Part shown: positions 52,715 to 61,310 of the stretch, piece by piece
Numbering within the stretch: the stretch's first letter is position 1
Layout of the letters: each line of letters opens with the position of its first letter
DNA from: CAWELS01 sp964468205
Lineage (GTDB): Bacteria > Acidobacteriota > Terriglobia > Bryobacterales > Bryobacteraceae
NCBI GenBank assembly: GCA_964468205.1
Contig: CAYXVG010000018.1
Span: 1-64,000, forward strand
Direction of reading: 5' to 3'
Length of the DNA stretch: 64,000 nucleotides
Program-made: the position numbers and the translations under genes
Notes under the pieces: model-generated
Told to the model about the DNA's origin: nothing
Databases searched by the model: none
The model's input: only the letters and a program-made list of their open reading frames with translations

Positions 52715-54208
52715 TCAGGCCAGCCACCTTGCCGCCGGCGATTCCACTTCCCGATTGTGCTCGATCACGCGCGCCGTAAGCTCGCGGACTATCGTCTGTT
52801 TGGCGGGGTCGGCGGCCAGGTTTTGAACTTGGCTGGGATCGTTCTTACGGTCAAAAAGAATCGTGTCCCCGTCCTTCACCAGCGAGAACTCCCATTCCGG
52901 AGTGAAGACGCCGGCTCGCCGGAGCGAGCTGTGATGAATCCAGACCTCGTTTTTCCATTGCGAATTATCTCCGGCCAGCAACGCCGAAGCGTCCCGTCCG
53001 TGCTCGCGGCCGCTGGTCTTGAGGCCGAGCAGGCCGAGCAGCGTTGGCTGCACGTCGACCGAGCCTACACACTCCTCCACCACGGTTCCCGCCTTAATCT
53101 TCTCCGGCCAGCGCAGGAGCAACGCGACGCGGTGGGCGGATTCGTAGAGCTGATTTTTGTTGTATAGCCCGTGCTCGCCCAGGTAGTCGCCGTGGTCCGA
53201 AGTGAACATGACGATGGTGTTGTCGAGGATGCCTTTTTCCTCCATCGCCACGAGCAGGCGTCCGACGTTGTCGTCAATGCATTTCACGGCGCCGAAGTAC
53301 TGGCTGAGAATACGGCGCAGGCGCTCCTCCCGGCGCGGGTCGCGGGCGGATACCGCATTCTCGGATTTGAGCTGCGCCAGGCGCGCCTCTTCGGCCCAAT
53401 CCGGCAGGTTCTCCTGATAGAAGGTGGCGGGTACGGGCATGTCCTCCGGCCGGAACATGGTGTCATACGGCGAGCGCACGGTGTCCGGGCCGTGCGGGTC
53501 GGGGATGCCCAGGTAGTAGAAGAAGGGCCGCTGGCGGTCCTGCCGCATGAACTCGATCGCCTTGTCAGTGAGCCAGTCAGTGAAGAACTCGCCCTCCGCG
53601 CCGACGTCGTAATCGATATCCGGCATTCCGTCAGTCTCCCCGGCGATAACCGGGTTCTTTCCCACCATGGCGACGGACCGGTTTTTCGGCCAGCCTTCTG
53701 GCCGCTCCACGATCCGCTTCCAGTGCCCGCGGTTGTACATCCACTTGCATTCGGCGAAACCCATGGAGCGCTTCGGGCTCATCCAACCGGGGCGCGGCTG
53801 GCCATCGAGGTGCCATTTGCCGGCCATGCCGGTGTCGTAGCCCTGGCGGGCGAACATGTGCGCCAGCGTGATCTCGTCCCGGTTCAGCTCCACGTCGTTC
53901 TTAAACGCTCCATGGGCGTGCGGGTAGCGGCCGGTAATGAAGCAGCCGCGGGAGGGCGTGCAGACGGCGGAGTTGGCGAAGTAGTTCTGGAAAGTCGCGC
54001 CCTCGCGTCCGATGCGGTCGATGTTCGGCGTACCGATATGCCGGTCGCCATAGGCGCCCAGCGTCCACCGCGCGTGCTCGTCCGTGTAGAGGATCAGGAC
54101 ATTCGGCGCTCCATCGCCCGGCGCGCGTTCACGCGATCCACAACCTAAGGAGGAGGCGGCCACGGACGCGGCTCCGGTCTTGAGGAATTCCCGGCGGCGC
54201 TGGGTCAT
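52715..54208 (-). CDS. Tat-exported sulfatase (type I, Cys type)
   Basis: A 497-aa sulfatase with a RRREFLK Tat signal and a possible lipidated Cys (LGCGS, C23). The active-site motif is CTPSR at 83-87. Early ligands are in YTDEHAR; the Asp pair of most sulfatases is D-E here. Later ones are in TSDHGDYLGEH. It hydrolyses sulfate esters on a polysaccharide. A 146-base gap separates it from the CGGC gene. Confidence 0.88.
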   Translation of the reverse strand: MTQRRREFLKTGAASVAASSLGCGSRERAPGDGAPNVLILYTDEHARWTLGAYGDRHIGTPNIDRIGREGATFQNYFANSAVCTPSRGCFITGRYPHAHGAFKNDVELNRDEITLAHMFARQGYDTGMAGKWHLDGQPRPGWMSPKRSMGFAECKWMYNRGHWKRIVERPEGWPKNRSVAMVGKNPVIAGETDGMPDIDYDVGAEGEFFTDWLTDKAIEFMRQDRQRPFFYYLGIPDPHGPDTVRSPYDTMFRPEDMPVPATFYQENLPDWAEEARLAQLKSENAVSARDPRREERLRRILSQYFGAVKCIDDNVGRLLVAMEEKGILDNTIVMFTSDHGDYLGEHGLYNKNQLYESAHRVALLLRWPEKIKAGTVVEECVGSVDVQPTLLGLLGLKTSGREHGRDASALLAGDNSQWKNEVWIHHSSLRRAGVFTPEWEFSLVKDGDTILFDRKNDPSQVQNLAADPAKQTIVRELTARVIEHNREVESPAARWLA

Positions 54209-54222
54209 TAGCGCGGATTCTA

Positions 54223-54996
54223 TCAGTTGGTCACGCTTTCCACGACGTAGCTCTTCCCGTCCCGGTGGGCGCGAAGGGCGTCCATGCCGGTCTGGATGCG
54301 CAGCCAGAGTTCCGCTTCGCGGCAGAAGAGGCGGTAGTCATAGACGTCGGAGCGCATTAGCCGGTTGTGGACCCGAAGCCAACTCACCCAGTCGCTGGCG
54401 AATTCGTCGGTCTTGTTAAGAAATACGGAGTAGCACGCGACCATTTCTCTTTGCTCGTCAGTGAGCGGTACGCGGCTCTGCGGATAGAGGGGACCGGAGG
54501 CCACCGACTCTTCTCCGCACATAAGCTGGCCCGGCGGGGCCGGGTGGAGCGTAATGGGACCTTTGGGCGGCGACGGAGACGGATTTCCGTCGATATCATC
54601 GTCCACCAGCTCCCCGGCGGCGAGCAGGTAGTTCTTTGACATCCGCGTGCGGGCGAGCTTCCGCATGCTTTTATCCACGCTCTCCCACAGTTCTTCTTCG
54701 GTGAGGAAGAGATCGCGGTCATCGAGCCGGCCGTGCTGCGCCGCCATCTTGAGAGCCTTCCATTCTTCCCAAGCGCCGAGGAAGCTCTGCACCTTCTTGC
54801 CGAATTCGAAGTAGTCGAGGAGCAGCCTCTGGCGCGCTGTCATGAACTGCCGGATGCTCTTCGAAGGCAGGGCGCCCGGCGCGCGGAGCAAGGGGTGCGG
54901 CCGGAAAGCAGGGGGAGCGCTGTATTCTTCCGAGCCGGCATCGGCGGCGAGCCCGGGCAGGGCGAGAACAAGAGTAAGCAATATCGCGACGCGCAT
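54223..54996 (-). CDS. Exported protein of unknown function
   Basis: A 257-aa protein with a signal peptide (about 1-18), started at 54996. The body is rich in Arg, Glu, Trp and Tyr, and it shows long helices (RQFMTARQRLLLDYFEFGKK, LWESVDKSMRKLARTRMSKN) and a short Pro-rich loop (SPSPPKGPITLHPAPPG). No repeat, heme or catalytic motif is visible. It lies 14 bases upstream of the sulfatase on the same strand, so it may be its partner. I do not recognise a family. Confidence 0.6.
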   Translation of the reverse strand: MRVAILLTLVLALPGLAADAGSEEYSAPPAFRPHPLLRAPGALPSKSIRQFMTARQRLLLDYFEFGKKVQSFLGAWEEWKALKMAAQHGRLDDRDLFLTEEELWESVDKSMRKLARTRMSKNYLLAAGELVDDDIDGNPSPSPPKGPITLHPAPPGQLMCGEESVASGPLYPQSRVPLTDEQREMVACYSVFLNKTDEFASDWVSWLRVHNRLMRSDVYDYRLFCREAELWLRIQTGMDALRAHRDGKSYVVESVTN

Positions 54997-55096
54997 ACTT
55001 GGTCTCCGTCGCTTCCGTGGAAGCCTACTTGGTCCACCCCAATCATATACCAGGCGCGCAAGTATAATGAAGGCAACCTTGAGGTAAATCAGACCT

Positions 55097-56224
55097 ATGA
55101 GTACGAATATATCCCGACGTAATTTCGTGAAAACCGCCGCGGGCGGAGCCGCCGCTCTCGCCGCCGGCAAACAAGCGGCCGCCGCTCCGAAAAACGGCAT
55201 GCCGCGCTATCGCGGCTTCAATCTCACCGACTTCTTCCAGGCCTTCTCGCCGAGCCGCAGCGATGGTGTCATCTCCGAGGACGACTGCCGGTTCATCCGC
55301 GATTGGGGCTTCGACTTCGTACGCCTTCCGATGGACTACTGGATGTGGATCGACACGGACTGGCCGCGGACCAAGACCCTTCAGCCCGACGATGTCTACA
55401 AGATCAAGGAGAGCACTCTCGAGCAGGTGGACCGCGCCATCGAGACCGTCAATAAGCATGGTCTCCACATGAGTCTCAACTTCCACCGCGCGCCAGGCTA
55501 CTGCATTAACAATCCGGAACGCGAGCCGTTCGTCCTGTGGAGCGACAAACGGGCCGAAGACGCCTTCGTGCATCATTGGGATCTATTCGCCAGGCGCTAC
55601 AAAGGGATCTCGACCGCGAAGCTCAGCTTCAACCTGGTGAATGAGGCGCCGCGGCCGCGTGAGGGCTATATGTCCCGCGAGGATTACGTGCGCGTCATGC
55701 GCCGGACGACGAACAAGATCCGCGAGTCGAACCCGCCGGACCGCCTGATCATCATCGACGGGCTCAGCGTTGGAAACATCGTGGTCGACGAGATGATTCC
55801 CGACGGTGTGGGCCAGAGCGTCCACGCCTATACTCCGGCCGCCATCAGCCACTACCGCGCGAGCTGGGTAGACAGAAATGCCGATTTCGTCTATCCCGGC
55901 TGGCCCATGACGGACAAAAACGGCCGCGAATGGAGCCGTCAATCGATGGTCGACCACTACAAACCTTGGGGTGAGCTGGCGCGCAAAGGCATAGGCGTCC
56001 ATTGCGGCGAGGCCGGCTGCTACAACAAGACCCCGCACGAAGTCTTCCTCGCCTGGTTCGGCGACATCATGGAGATTCTTGCCGGACACGGCATCGGCTG
56101 GGCCCTCTGGAACATGCGCGGGACCTTCGGGGTGCTCGACTCCGGCCGCGCGGATGTCGACTATGAGAAATACCACGGCCACGAACTCGACCGGAAACTG
56201 CTGACTGTGCTCCAGCGCTATTAG
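55097..56224 (+). CDS. Tat-exported glycoside hydrolase family 5 (cellulase-like)
   Basis: A 375-aa TIM-barrel enzyme with a SRRNFVKTA Tat signal (about 6-30). The acid/base Glu is in FNLVNEAP (E183), and the nucleophile is probably E305 in VHCGEAGCYN. The barrel opens with RYRGFNLTDFF and includes FVRLPMDYW. It should cut beta-1,4-glucan or mannan-type chains outside the cytoplasm. It is convergent with the next sulfatase, overlapping its stop by four bases. Confidence 0.88.
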   Translation: MSTNISRRNFVKTAAGGAAALAAGKQAAAAPKNGMPRYRGFNLTDFFQAFSPSRSDGVISEDDCRFIRDWGFDFVRLPMDYWMWIDTDWPRTKTLQPDDVYKIKESTLEQVDRAIETVNKHGLHMSLNFHRAPGYCINNPEREPFVLWSDKRAEDAFVHHWDLFARRYKGISTAKLSFNLVNEAPRPREGYMSREDYVRVMRRTTNKIRESNPPDRLIIIDGLSVGNIVVDEMIPDGVGQSVHAYTPAAISHYRASWVDRNADFVYPGWPMTDKNGREWSRQSMVDHYKPWGELARKGIGVHCGEAGCYNKTPHEVFLAWFGDIMEILAGHGIGWALWNMRGTFGVLDSGRADVDYEKYHGHELDRKLLTVLQRY

Positions 56225-57693
56225 ACCAGGCGTTCACCAAGCGGCTGCTCGTCCTGGACCCTTTGCTGCCACGCCTCAATCTCTTTGCGCAGCCGCTTCA
56301 CGGTCTGGCGGTGTTCCTTCCGGTAATATAGGTTCTGTAACTCCAGCGGATCATCCCTTCGGTTGAACAGCAGGCAGTTATCGCCATCATAGAGCGCCAA
56401 CTTCCAGCCATCAGCCGTGATAACCGCCCGGCCGCTTGATTCTTCGCCGCGCCGGCGCCACTCGCTGAACACTGCGGCGTCCTGTTCGCGCATCCCCTCG
56501 AGCACCGGCAGCAGACTCTTGCCTGGCAGCAGATCGGCCGCCGGCTTGTCCATTAAGTCGAGCACCGTGGGCACGAGGTCGATATGGCTCACCGGCCGCT
56601 CGAACCTATGCGGCTTCTGCTCTCGAAACGGAACGTGCATCAGGAACGGCACGCGAACCGATTCTTCATACATCACCCGCTTGGCCACCAGGCTGTGGCT
56701 GCCCATCTGCTCGCCATGGTCGCTGGTGAAAACGATGATGGTGTTGTCCACCGCGTTCGAAGCGTGGAGCGCCCAGAGAATCCGGCCCAGCGCTTGATCC
56801 ACCTGGGCGCATAATCCGGCGTAGTTGCGGTTCAGCCGCTGCCAGGCCTCGCGTGAGGTCAGCTCGATGCTGCCGGACTTGAGCCCGGCGCTTTTCTCGC
56901 GGTTCTGCGCGTAGAAGCGCGGCTCGCGTTCCACCGGGCCAGTGCCGCAATTTGCTGGTAGAGGCGCGTCATCCGCAGCGTGAAGATCGTCGTGCGGTCC
57001 GAAGAATGGCGAATGTGGCTCCAGGAAGTTGACGTAGAGCATCCAGGGTTCGGTCCGGTTTTCAAGGATAAACCGCGAAGCTTCGCGTGCGAGAAAGGCG
57101 GGCTTGCAGTGCTCCACGGGAAGCCGGCACGCGAAACCGCGCGAGAATCTGTTGCTTTCGCCCGGCTGATAGCCGTGTTCAATGAGGAAATGGTGGTAAG
57201 CGCTGCGGGCGTTTCGGTCGCGGCCTTCCGAGAAGTAGTTTGTGTAGCCGTCCTCGATTCCCACCCACTTCTCGAAGCCGTGTTGTGCGAAGATTTCGTC
57301 GCCCAAGTGCCACTTGCCCATGTAGGCAGTCCGGTAGGCGGAATCGCCCGCCAGTTCCGGCAGCGTCTTCGTCTCTACTCCGAGCGGAACGTTGTTGTTC
57401 GTACAGCCGTTCTGGTGCGGCCATAGGCCCGTCATCACGGTGGAGCGGGAAGGAGTGCAGACCGGTTGCGAGGCATAGGCGCGGTCAAAGATGACACTCT
57501 CCGACGCAAGGCGGTTCAACGCTGGGACGCGATAACCCGGCTGTCCGTACGCGGCCATCGTATCGGCTCGCTGCTGATCGGTCCACAGAAACAGGAGGTT
57601 CGGCTTGTCGCCCGGGCGGCGTCCGGCCCGCAGGACTGCCGGCGCCGCGGGTAATAGAGCGAGAGTTTGAAGCGCGTCTCGACGAGTGATCAT
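56221..57693 (-). CDS. Exported sulfatase (type I, Cys type)
   Basis: A 490-aa sulfatase with a MITRRDALQ Tat-like signal. The active-site motif is CTPSR at 79-83. Early ligands lie in LWTDQQRADT, a D-Q variant seen in several sulfatase subfamilies, and later ones in TSDHGEQMGSH. The chain ends near a basic helix (KEHRQTVKRLRKEIEAW). It overlaps the GH5 gene by four bases at the stops. Confidence 0.88.
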   Translation of the reverse strand: MITRRDALQTLALLPAAPAVLRAGRRPGDKPNLLFLWTDQQRADTMAAYGQPGYRVPALNRLASESVIFDRAYASQPVCTPSRSTVMTGLWPHQNGCTNNNVPLGVETKTLPELAGDSAYRTAYMGKWHLGDEIFAQHGFEKWVGIEDGYTNYFSEGRDRNARSAYHHFLIEHGYQPGESNRFSRGFACRLPVEHCKPAFLAREASRFILENRTEPWMLYVNFLEPHSPFFGPHDDLHAADDAPLPANCGTGPVEREPRFYAQNREKSAGLKSGSIELTSREAWQRLNRNYAGLCAQVDQALGRILWALHASNAVDNTIIVFTSDHGEQMGSHSLVAKRVMYEESVRVPFLMHVPFREQKPHRFERPVSHIDLVPTVLDLMDKPAADLLPGKSLLPVLEGMREQDAAVFSEWRRRGEESSGRAVITADGWKLALYDGDNCLLFNRRDDPLELQNLYYRKEHRQTVKRLRKEIEAWQQRVQDEQPLGERLV

Positions 57694-57798
57694 GACTCCA
57701 TTTACCTACACTGGCCGACCGCCCGCGGCTTTCACTCCTTCCAGCCGGCGCCGGCCGGCCTGAACCCCGCTCAGCAGGCCCGAGGTGTGCCCGGCCGC

Positions 57799-59385
57799 CT
57801 ACAAATCCGCAATCATCTCTCGCGCCGCGTTGTATCCCGGTGCGCCCATCACCCCGCCGCCGGGGTGCGCTCCCGACCCGCACAGATAGAGGCCCCGCAC
57901 GGGAGTCCGGTAGCGCGCCCATCCAGCCACGGGGCGCAGGAAGAACATCTGATCGAGACTCATCTCGCCGTGAAAGATGTTGCCTCCCGTGACCCCGTAG
58001 CGGCGCTCGATATCGAGCGGCGTCAAAACCATCCGGTCGATCACCAGCGAGCGGAACCCGGGAGCCTCCTCCTCGATTAAGTCCACCACCCGGTCCGCGA
58101 ACCGCTCCCGCTCTTCGTCCCAAGTCGACCCGCGGAGCGTGTACGGAGCGTATTGGATGAAGACGCCCATGATGTGTTTCCCTTCCGGAGCGAGGCTCGG
58201 GTCGTACATGGTCGGGATCGTGAGCTCGAGCAAGGGGCGTTCGGATGGCCGGCCGTATTTGGCGTCGTCCCAGGCGCGTTCGATATAGTCCACTGACGGG
58301 CAGATGTGCATGGTTGCGCGGTGCTGCGGCCCCGGCGTCTCGAGGCGGGCCTTGAAGACGGGCAACCCGGAGAGCGCGAAGTTGATCTTCGCGGATGTGC
58401 CCTCGCAGCGGAACTTGCGAATGGACTCGGCAAACTCGCTGCCCACCTCGTGCTCGCGCATCAGGCCGAGGAAAGTCCGCCGTGGATCGAGGCAACTGGC
58501 TACCGTTCGCGCGTGCAATTCGTCGCCGTTTTCGAGGACGACACCCTCCACCCTACCGTCCTCGACGAGCACCCGCTCGACCGGAGCGCCCGTGCGAATC
58601 TCCGCGCCGTGGCTCCGGGCGGCCGCGGCGATCGCCTCCGAGACGGCGCCCATGCCGCCCCGGACGAAACCCCAAATACCGCGCCTTCCGTTCACGCCTC
58701 CCATGCAGTGATGCAGCAGGACGTAGGCGCTTCCCGGGGAGCGAGGGCCGCCGTTGGCGCCGATGACCGCATCGGTGGCAAGAGTCGCCTTCAGTTCATC
58801 GGACTCGAACCATTCGTCGAGAAAGTCGGCGGCGCTCTGGGTGAACAGGCGCGCCAGCGCGACGATATCGGCGGGCGGAACCCCGCGAAACCGGGCGAGC
58901 AGGCGCAGGTATTCGACCGTGTCTTTCAGTCCGCGAGGCGGGAAGTTCGGCGGCGTTGTCACGAGCAGCGGTTCCACGATCCGGGCGATCCGCTCAAGGT
59001 GCGCTTCGTAAGCCGGGAAGCGCTCTGCATCCCGCGCGGAGAACTGCGCGATCGAGGCCAGCGTCTCCTTCTCGTCTTCCCAGAAAAAGAGGCAGCGGCC
59101 GCCCGGAAACGGCGAGAAGAAGGTCGGATTTTTGGCGTCCACCTGGTAGCCGTGCCGCGGCAGCTCCAACTCGTCCACGATCCGCTGCTGCATCAGGCTC
59201 ACGAGGTATGCGGCGGTCGAGACGCGGAAGCCGGGCCACACCTCCTCGGTGACTGCGCAGCCGCCGAGAAGCTCCCGGCTTTCGAGCGCCACCGTCCGGA
59301 TGCCGGCCCGGGCGAGATACGCGGCAGCGACCAAACCGTTGTGGCCGCCCCCGACAATGATGGCGTCGTAGCGATTGGAAGACAT
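57799..59385 (-). CDS. FAD-dependent oxidoreductase of the PYROXD2/CrtI-like family
   Basis: A 528-aa flavoprotein. The N-terminal FAD-binding motif is VGGGHNGLVAA (11-21), followed by LESRELLGGCAVTEEVWPGF, typical of phytoene desaturase-like proteins. The C-terminal motif is YLCGSGAHPGGGVMGAPGYN. It is probably a carotenoid or isoprenoid desaturase/isomerase-like enzyme or a PYROXD2 relative; no carotenoid genes are nearby, so the role is open. A 105-base gap without features separates it from the sulfatase. Confidence 0.82.
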   Translation of the reverse strand: MSSNRYDAIIVGGGHNGLVAAAYLARAGIRTVALESRELLGGCAVTEEVWPGFRVSTAAYLVSLMQQRIVDELELPRHGYQVDAKNPTFFSPFPGGRCLFFWEDEKETLASIAQFSARDAERFPAYEAHLERIARIVEPLLVTTPPNFPPRGLKDTVEYLRLLARFRGVPPADIVALARLFTQSAADFLDEWFESDELKATLATDAVIGANGGPRSPGSAYVLLHHCMGGVNGRRGIWGFVRGGMGAVSEAIAAAARSHGAEIRTGAPVERVLVEDGRVEGVVLENGDELHARTVASCLDPRRTFLGLMREHEVGSEFAESIRKFRCEGTSAKINFALSGLPVFKARLETPGPQHRATMHICPSVDYIERAWDDAKYGRPSERPLLELTIPTMYDPSLAPEGKHIMGVFIQYAPYTLRGSTWDEERERFADRVVDLIEEEAPGFRSLVIDRMVLTPLDIERRYGVTGGNIFHGEMSLDQMFFLRPVAGWARYRTPVRGLYLCGSGAHPGGGVMGAPGYNAAREMIADL

Positions 59386-59402
59386 CGGTTACCCTGATTC
59401 TA

Positions 59403-61298
59403 GTGCCTGCTATTAACTCACCGCGCCCGGCCCTTGTCAATCTTCTCGCGGCGCTCACTTTTGCCGCCGCCTGCGGTCCGGACCTTCCCGTGCCGCCGCC
59501 ACCGCCGGAGGAATACTCAGACGTGCATACCTACTCGAATCCGGAACAGGTGCAGGTGAACCACCTGGCGCTGGACCTCACGGTAGACTTCGAGCGGAGA
59601 GCGCTCGACGGTTCGGTGACGCTCGAGTTCGGGCGCACACAGGGCGCCTATCCGATCACCCTCGATACTCGCGCTCTCGATATTCGCCGCACGGAGTACT
59701 CTTCGGATGGAAATGATTGGGAAGAAGCGAAATTCAGCCTCGGGCCTGAGGACCCCATCCTTGGCACTCCCCTCGAAATCCAAGTCCCCATCTCGGCCGG
59801 TAAGCTGCGAGTTCACTACAACACCACCGCTGGCGCCACCGCTCTCCAGTGGCTGGAGCCGCGCCAAACCACGGGCAAGCGCCACCCGTTCCTCTTCACC
59901 CAATCGCAGGCTATCCACGCCCGGAGCTGGATTCCGCTGCAGGACTCGCCCGGAGTGAAAACGACCTATTCCGCTCGCATCCGGACGCCGAAAAGCCTGC
60001 GCGCGGTGATGAGCGCCGGCAACAATGCCGGCGCGCCAAAAACGGGCGAGTTTACCTTTGAGATGCCCCAGCCGGTGCCGTCCTATCTGATCGCTCTGGC
60101 CGTCGGCGACCTGGAGTTCCGGACGATCGGCCGCCGCACCGGAATCTACGCCGAGCCAGAGGTGGTGGACAAAGCCGCGGCGGAGTTCGAGGACACCGAA
60201 GAGATGCTTGCCGCCGCCGAGCGGCTCTTCGGGCGCTACCAATGGGGGCGTTACGACATTCTGGTTCTCCCGCCGAGCTTCCCGTTTGGCGGCATGGAGA
60301 ACCCGCGCCTTACTTTTGCCACCCCTACCGTGCTCGCCGGTGACAAGAGCCTGGTCGCGCTGATCGCTCACGAACTGGCCCACTCCTGGGCCGGCAACTT
60401 GGTCACCAACGCCACCTGGAGCGATTTCTGGCTCAACGAGGGCTTCACCGTATATCTCGAGCGGAAGATTCTCGAAGCGGTCTACGGCCCGGAGCGGGCG
60501 GCCATGGAGGCCGTGCTCGGCCGGCAGTTGCTGGAGGAGGAACTCGCCCGCCTCCCCGAGGCGGATCACATTCTTTACGTGAATCTAGAAGGGCGGGACC
60601 CGGATGAGGGCATGACCGAAGTACCCTATGAGAAAGGTGCGCTTCTGCTCGGTACCCTCGAACAAGTCTACGGCCGCCAGGCGATGATCGACTACCTCCG
60701 GGGCTACTTCGAACAGTATGCGTTCGAGAGCATGACAACGCCGCGGTTTATCGAGGACCTCCGGTTCCACCTCTTCAACAACAGTGACCTGCCGCCGCGC
60801 GCCTTTCCCATCGAAGAGTGGATCTACGAGGCCGCCATTCCCGCCGGCGCCTGGGAACCAAAGGCGGAGGCATTCCGTGCAGTGGAGACGCAAGCCGGGC
60901 CGTGGCTCCGCAGTGAGGCGCCGGCGGCGTCCATCGGCGCCGGCGGCTGGAGCACGCACGAATGGCTGCATCTGCTGGGTCTGCTTCCCGAGGACATAGG
61001 CGCGGCGAAACTCGGAGAGCTGGACGCGGATTACCGCCTCACCGCCACCGGCAACTCCGAGATACTCTCCCGCTGGCTCGTGCTCGGCATCAAGAACGGC
61101 TACGAACCCGCATACGCAAGGGCAGAGGAGTTCCTGCTGTCGATGGGCCGCCGGAAATTCCTGCGCCCGCTGTTCACCGAACTCGTCAAGACTCCGGCCG
61201 GCAAGCAACGGGCGCTCGATATCTACCGGGCGGCACGACCCACCTACCACCCGATATCCGTCAGCACCATCGACGAAATTCTCGGCTGGGAAGAATAG
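59403..61298 (+). CDS. M1 family aminopeptidase (leukotriene A4 hydrolase-like) lipoprotein
   Basis: A 631-aa zinc peptidase with a GTG start at 59403. The signal region ends in AAAC (C24), so a lipoprotein is likely. The GGMEN motif (296-300) binds the peptide N-terminus, and zinc is held by HELAH (323-327) and E346 (WLNEGFT). The C-terminal helical domain is like leukotriene A4 hydrolase. It removes N-terminal residues from peptides outside the cytoplasm. It is divergent from the flavoprotein (17-base gap) and convergent with GH9. Confidence 0.9.
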   Translation: MPAINSPRPALVNLLAALTFAAACGPDLPVPPPPPEEYSDVHTYSNPEQVQVNHLALDLTVDFERRALDGSVTLEFGRTQGAYPITLDTRALDIRRTEYSSDGNDWEEAKFSLGPEDPILGTPLEIQVPISAGKLRVHYNTTAGATALQWLEPRQTTGKRHPFLFTQSQAIHARSWIPLQDSPGVKTTYSARIRTPKSLRAVMSAGNNAGAPKTGEFTFEMPQPVPSYLIALAVGDLEFRTIGRRTGIYAEPEVVDKAAAEFEDTEEMLAAAERLFGRYQWGRYDILVLPPSFPFGGMENPRLTFATPTVLAGDKSLVALIAHELAHSWAGNLVTNATWSDFWLNEGFTVYLERKILEAVYGPERAAMEAVLGRQLLEEELARLPEADHILYVNLEGRDPDEGMTEVPYEKGALLLGTLEQVYGRQAMIDYLRGYFEQYAFESMTTPRFIEDLRFHLFNNSDLPPRAFPIEEWIYEAAIPAGAWEPKAEAFRAVETQAGPWLRSEAPAASIGAGGWSTHEWLHLLGLLPEDIGAAKLGELDADYRLTATGNSEILSRWLVLGIKNGYEPAYARAEEFLLSMGRRKFLRPLFTELVKTPAGKQRALDIYRAARPTYHPISVSTIDEILGWEE

Positions 61299-61310
61299 TC
61301 CGGAACTCCT

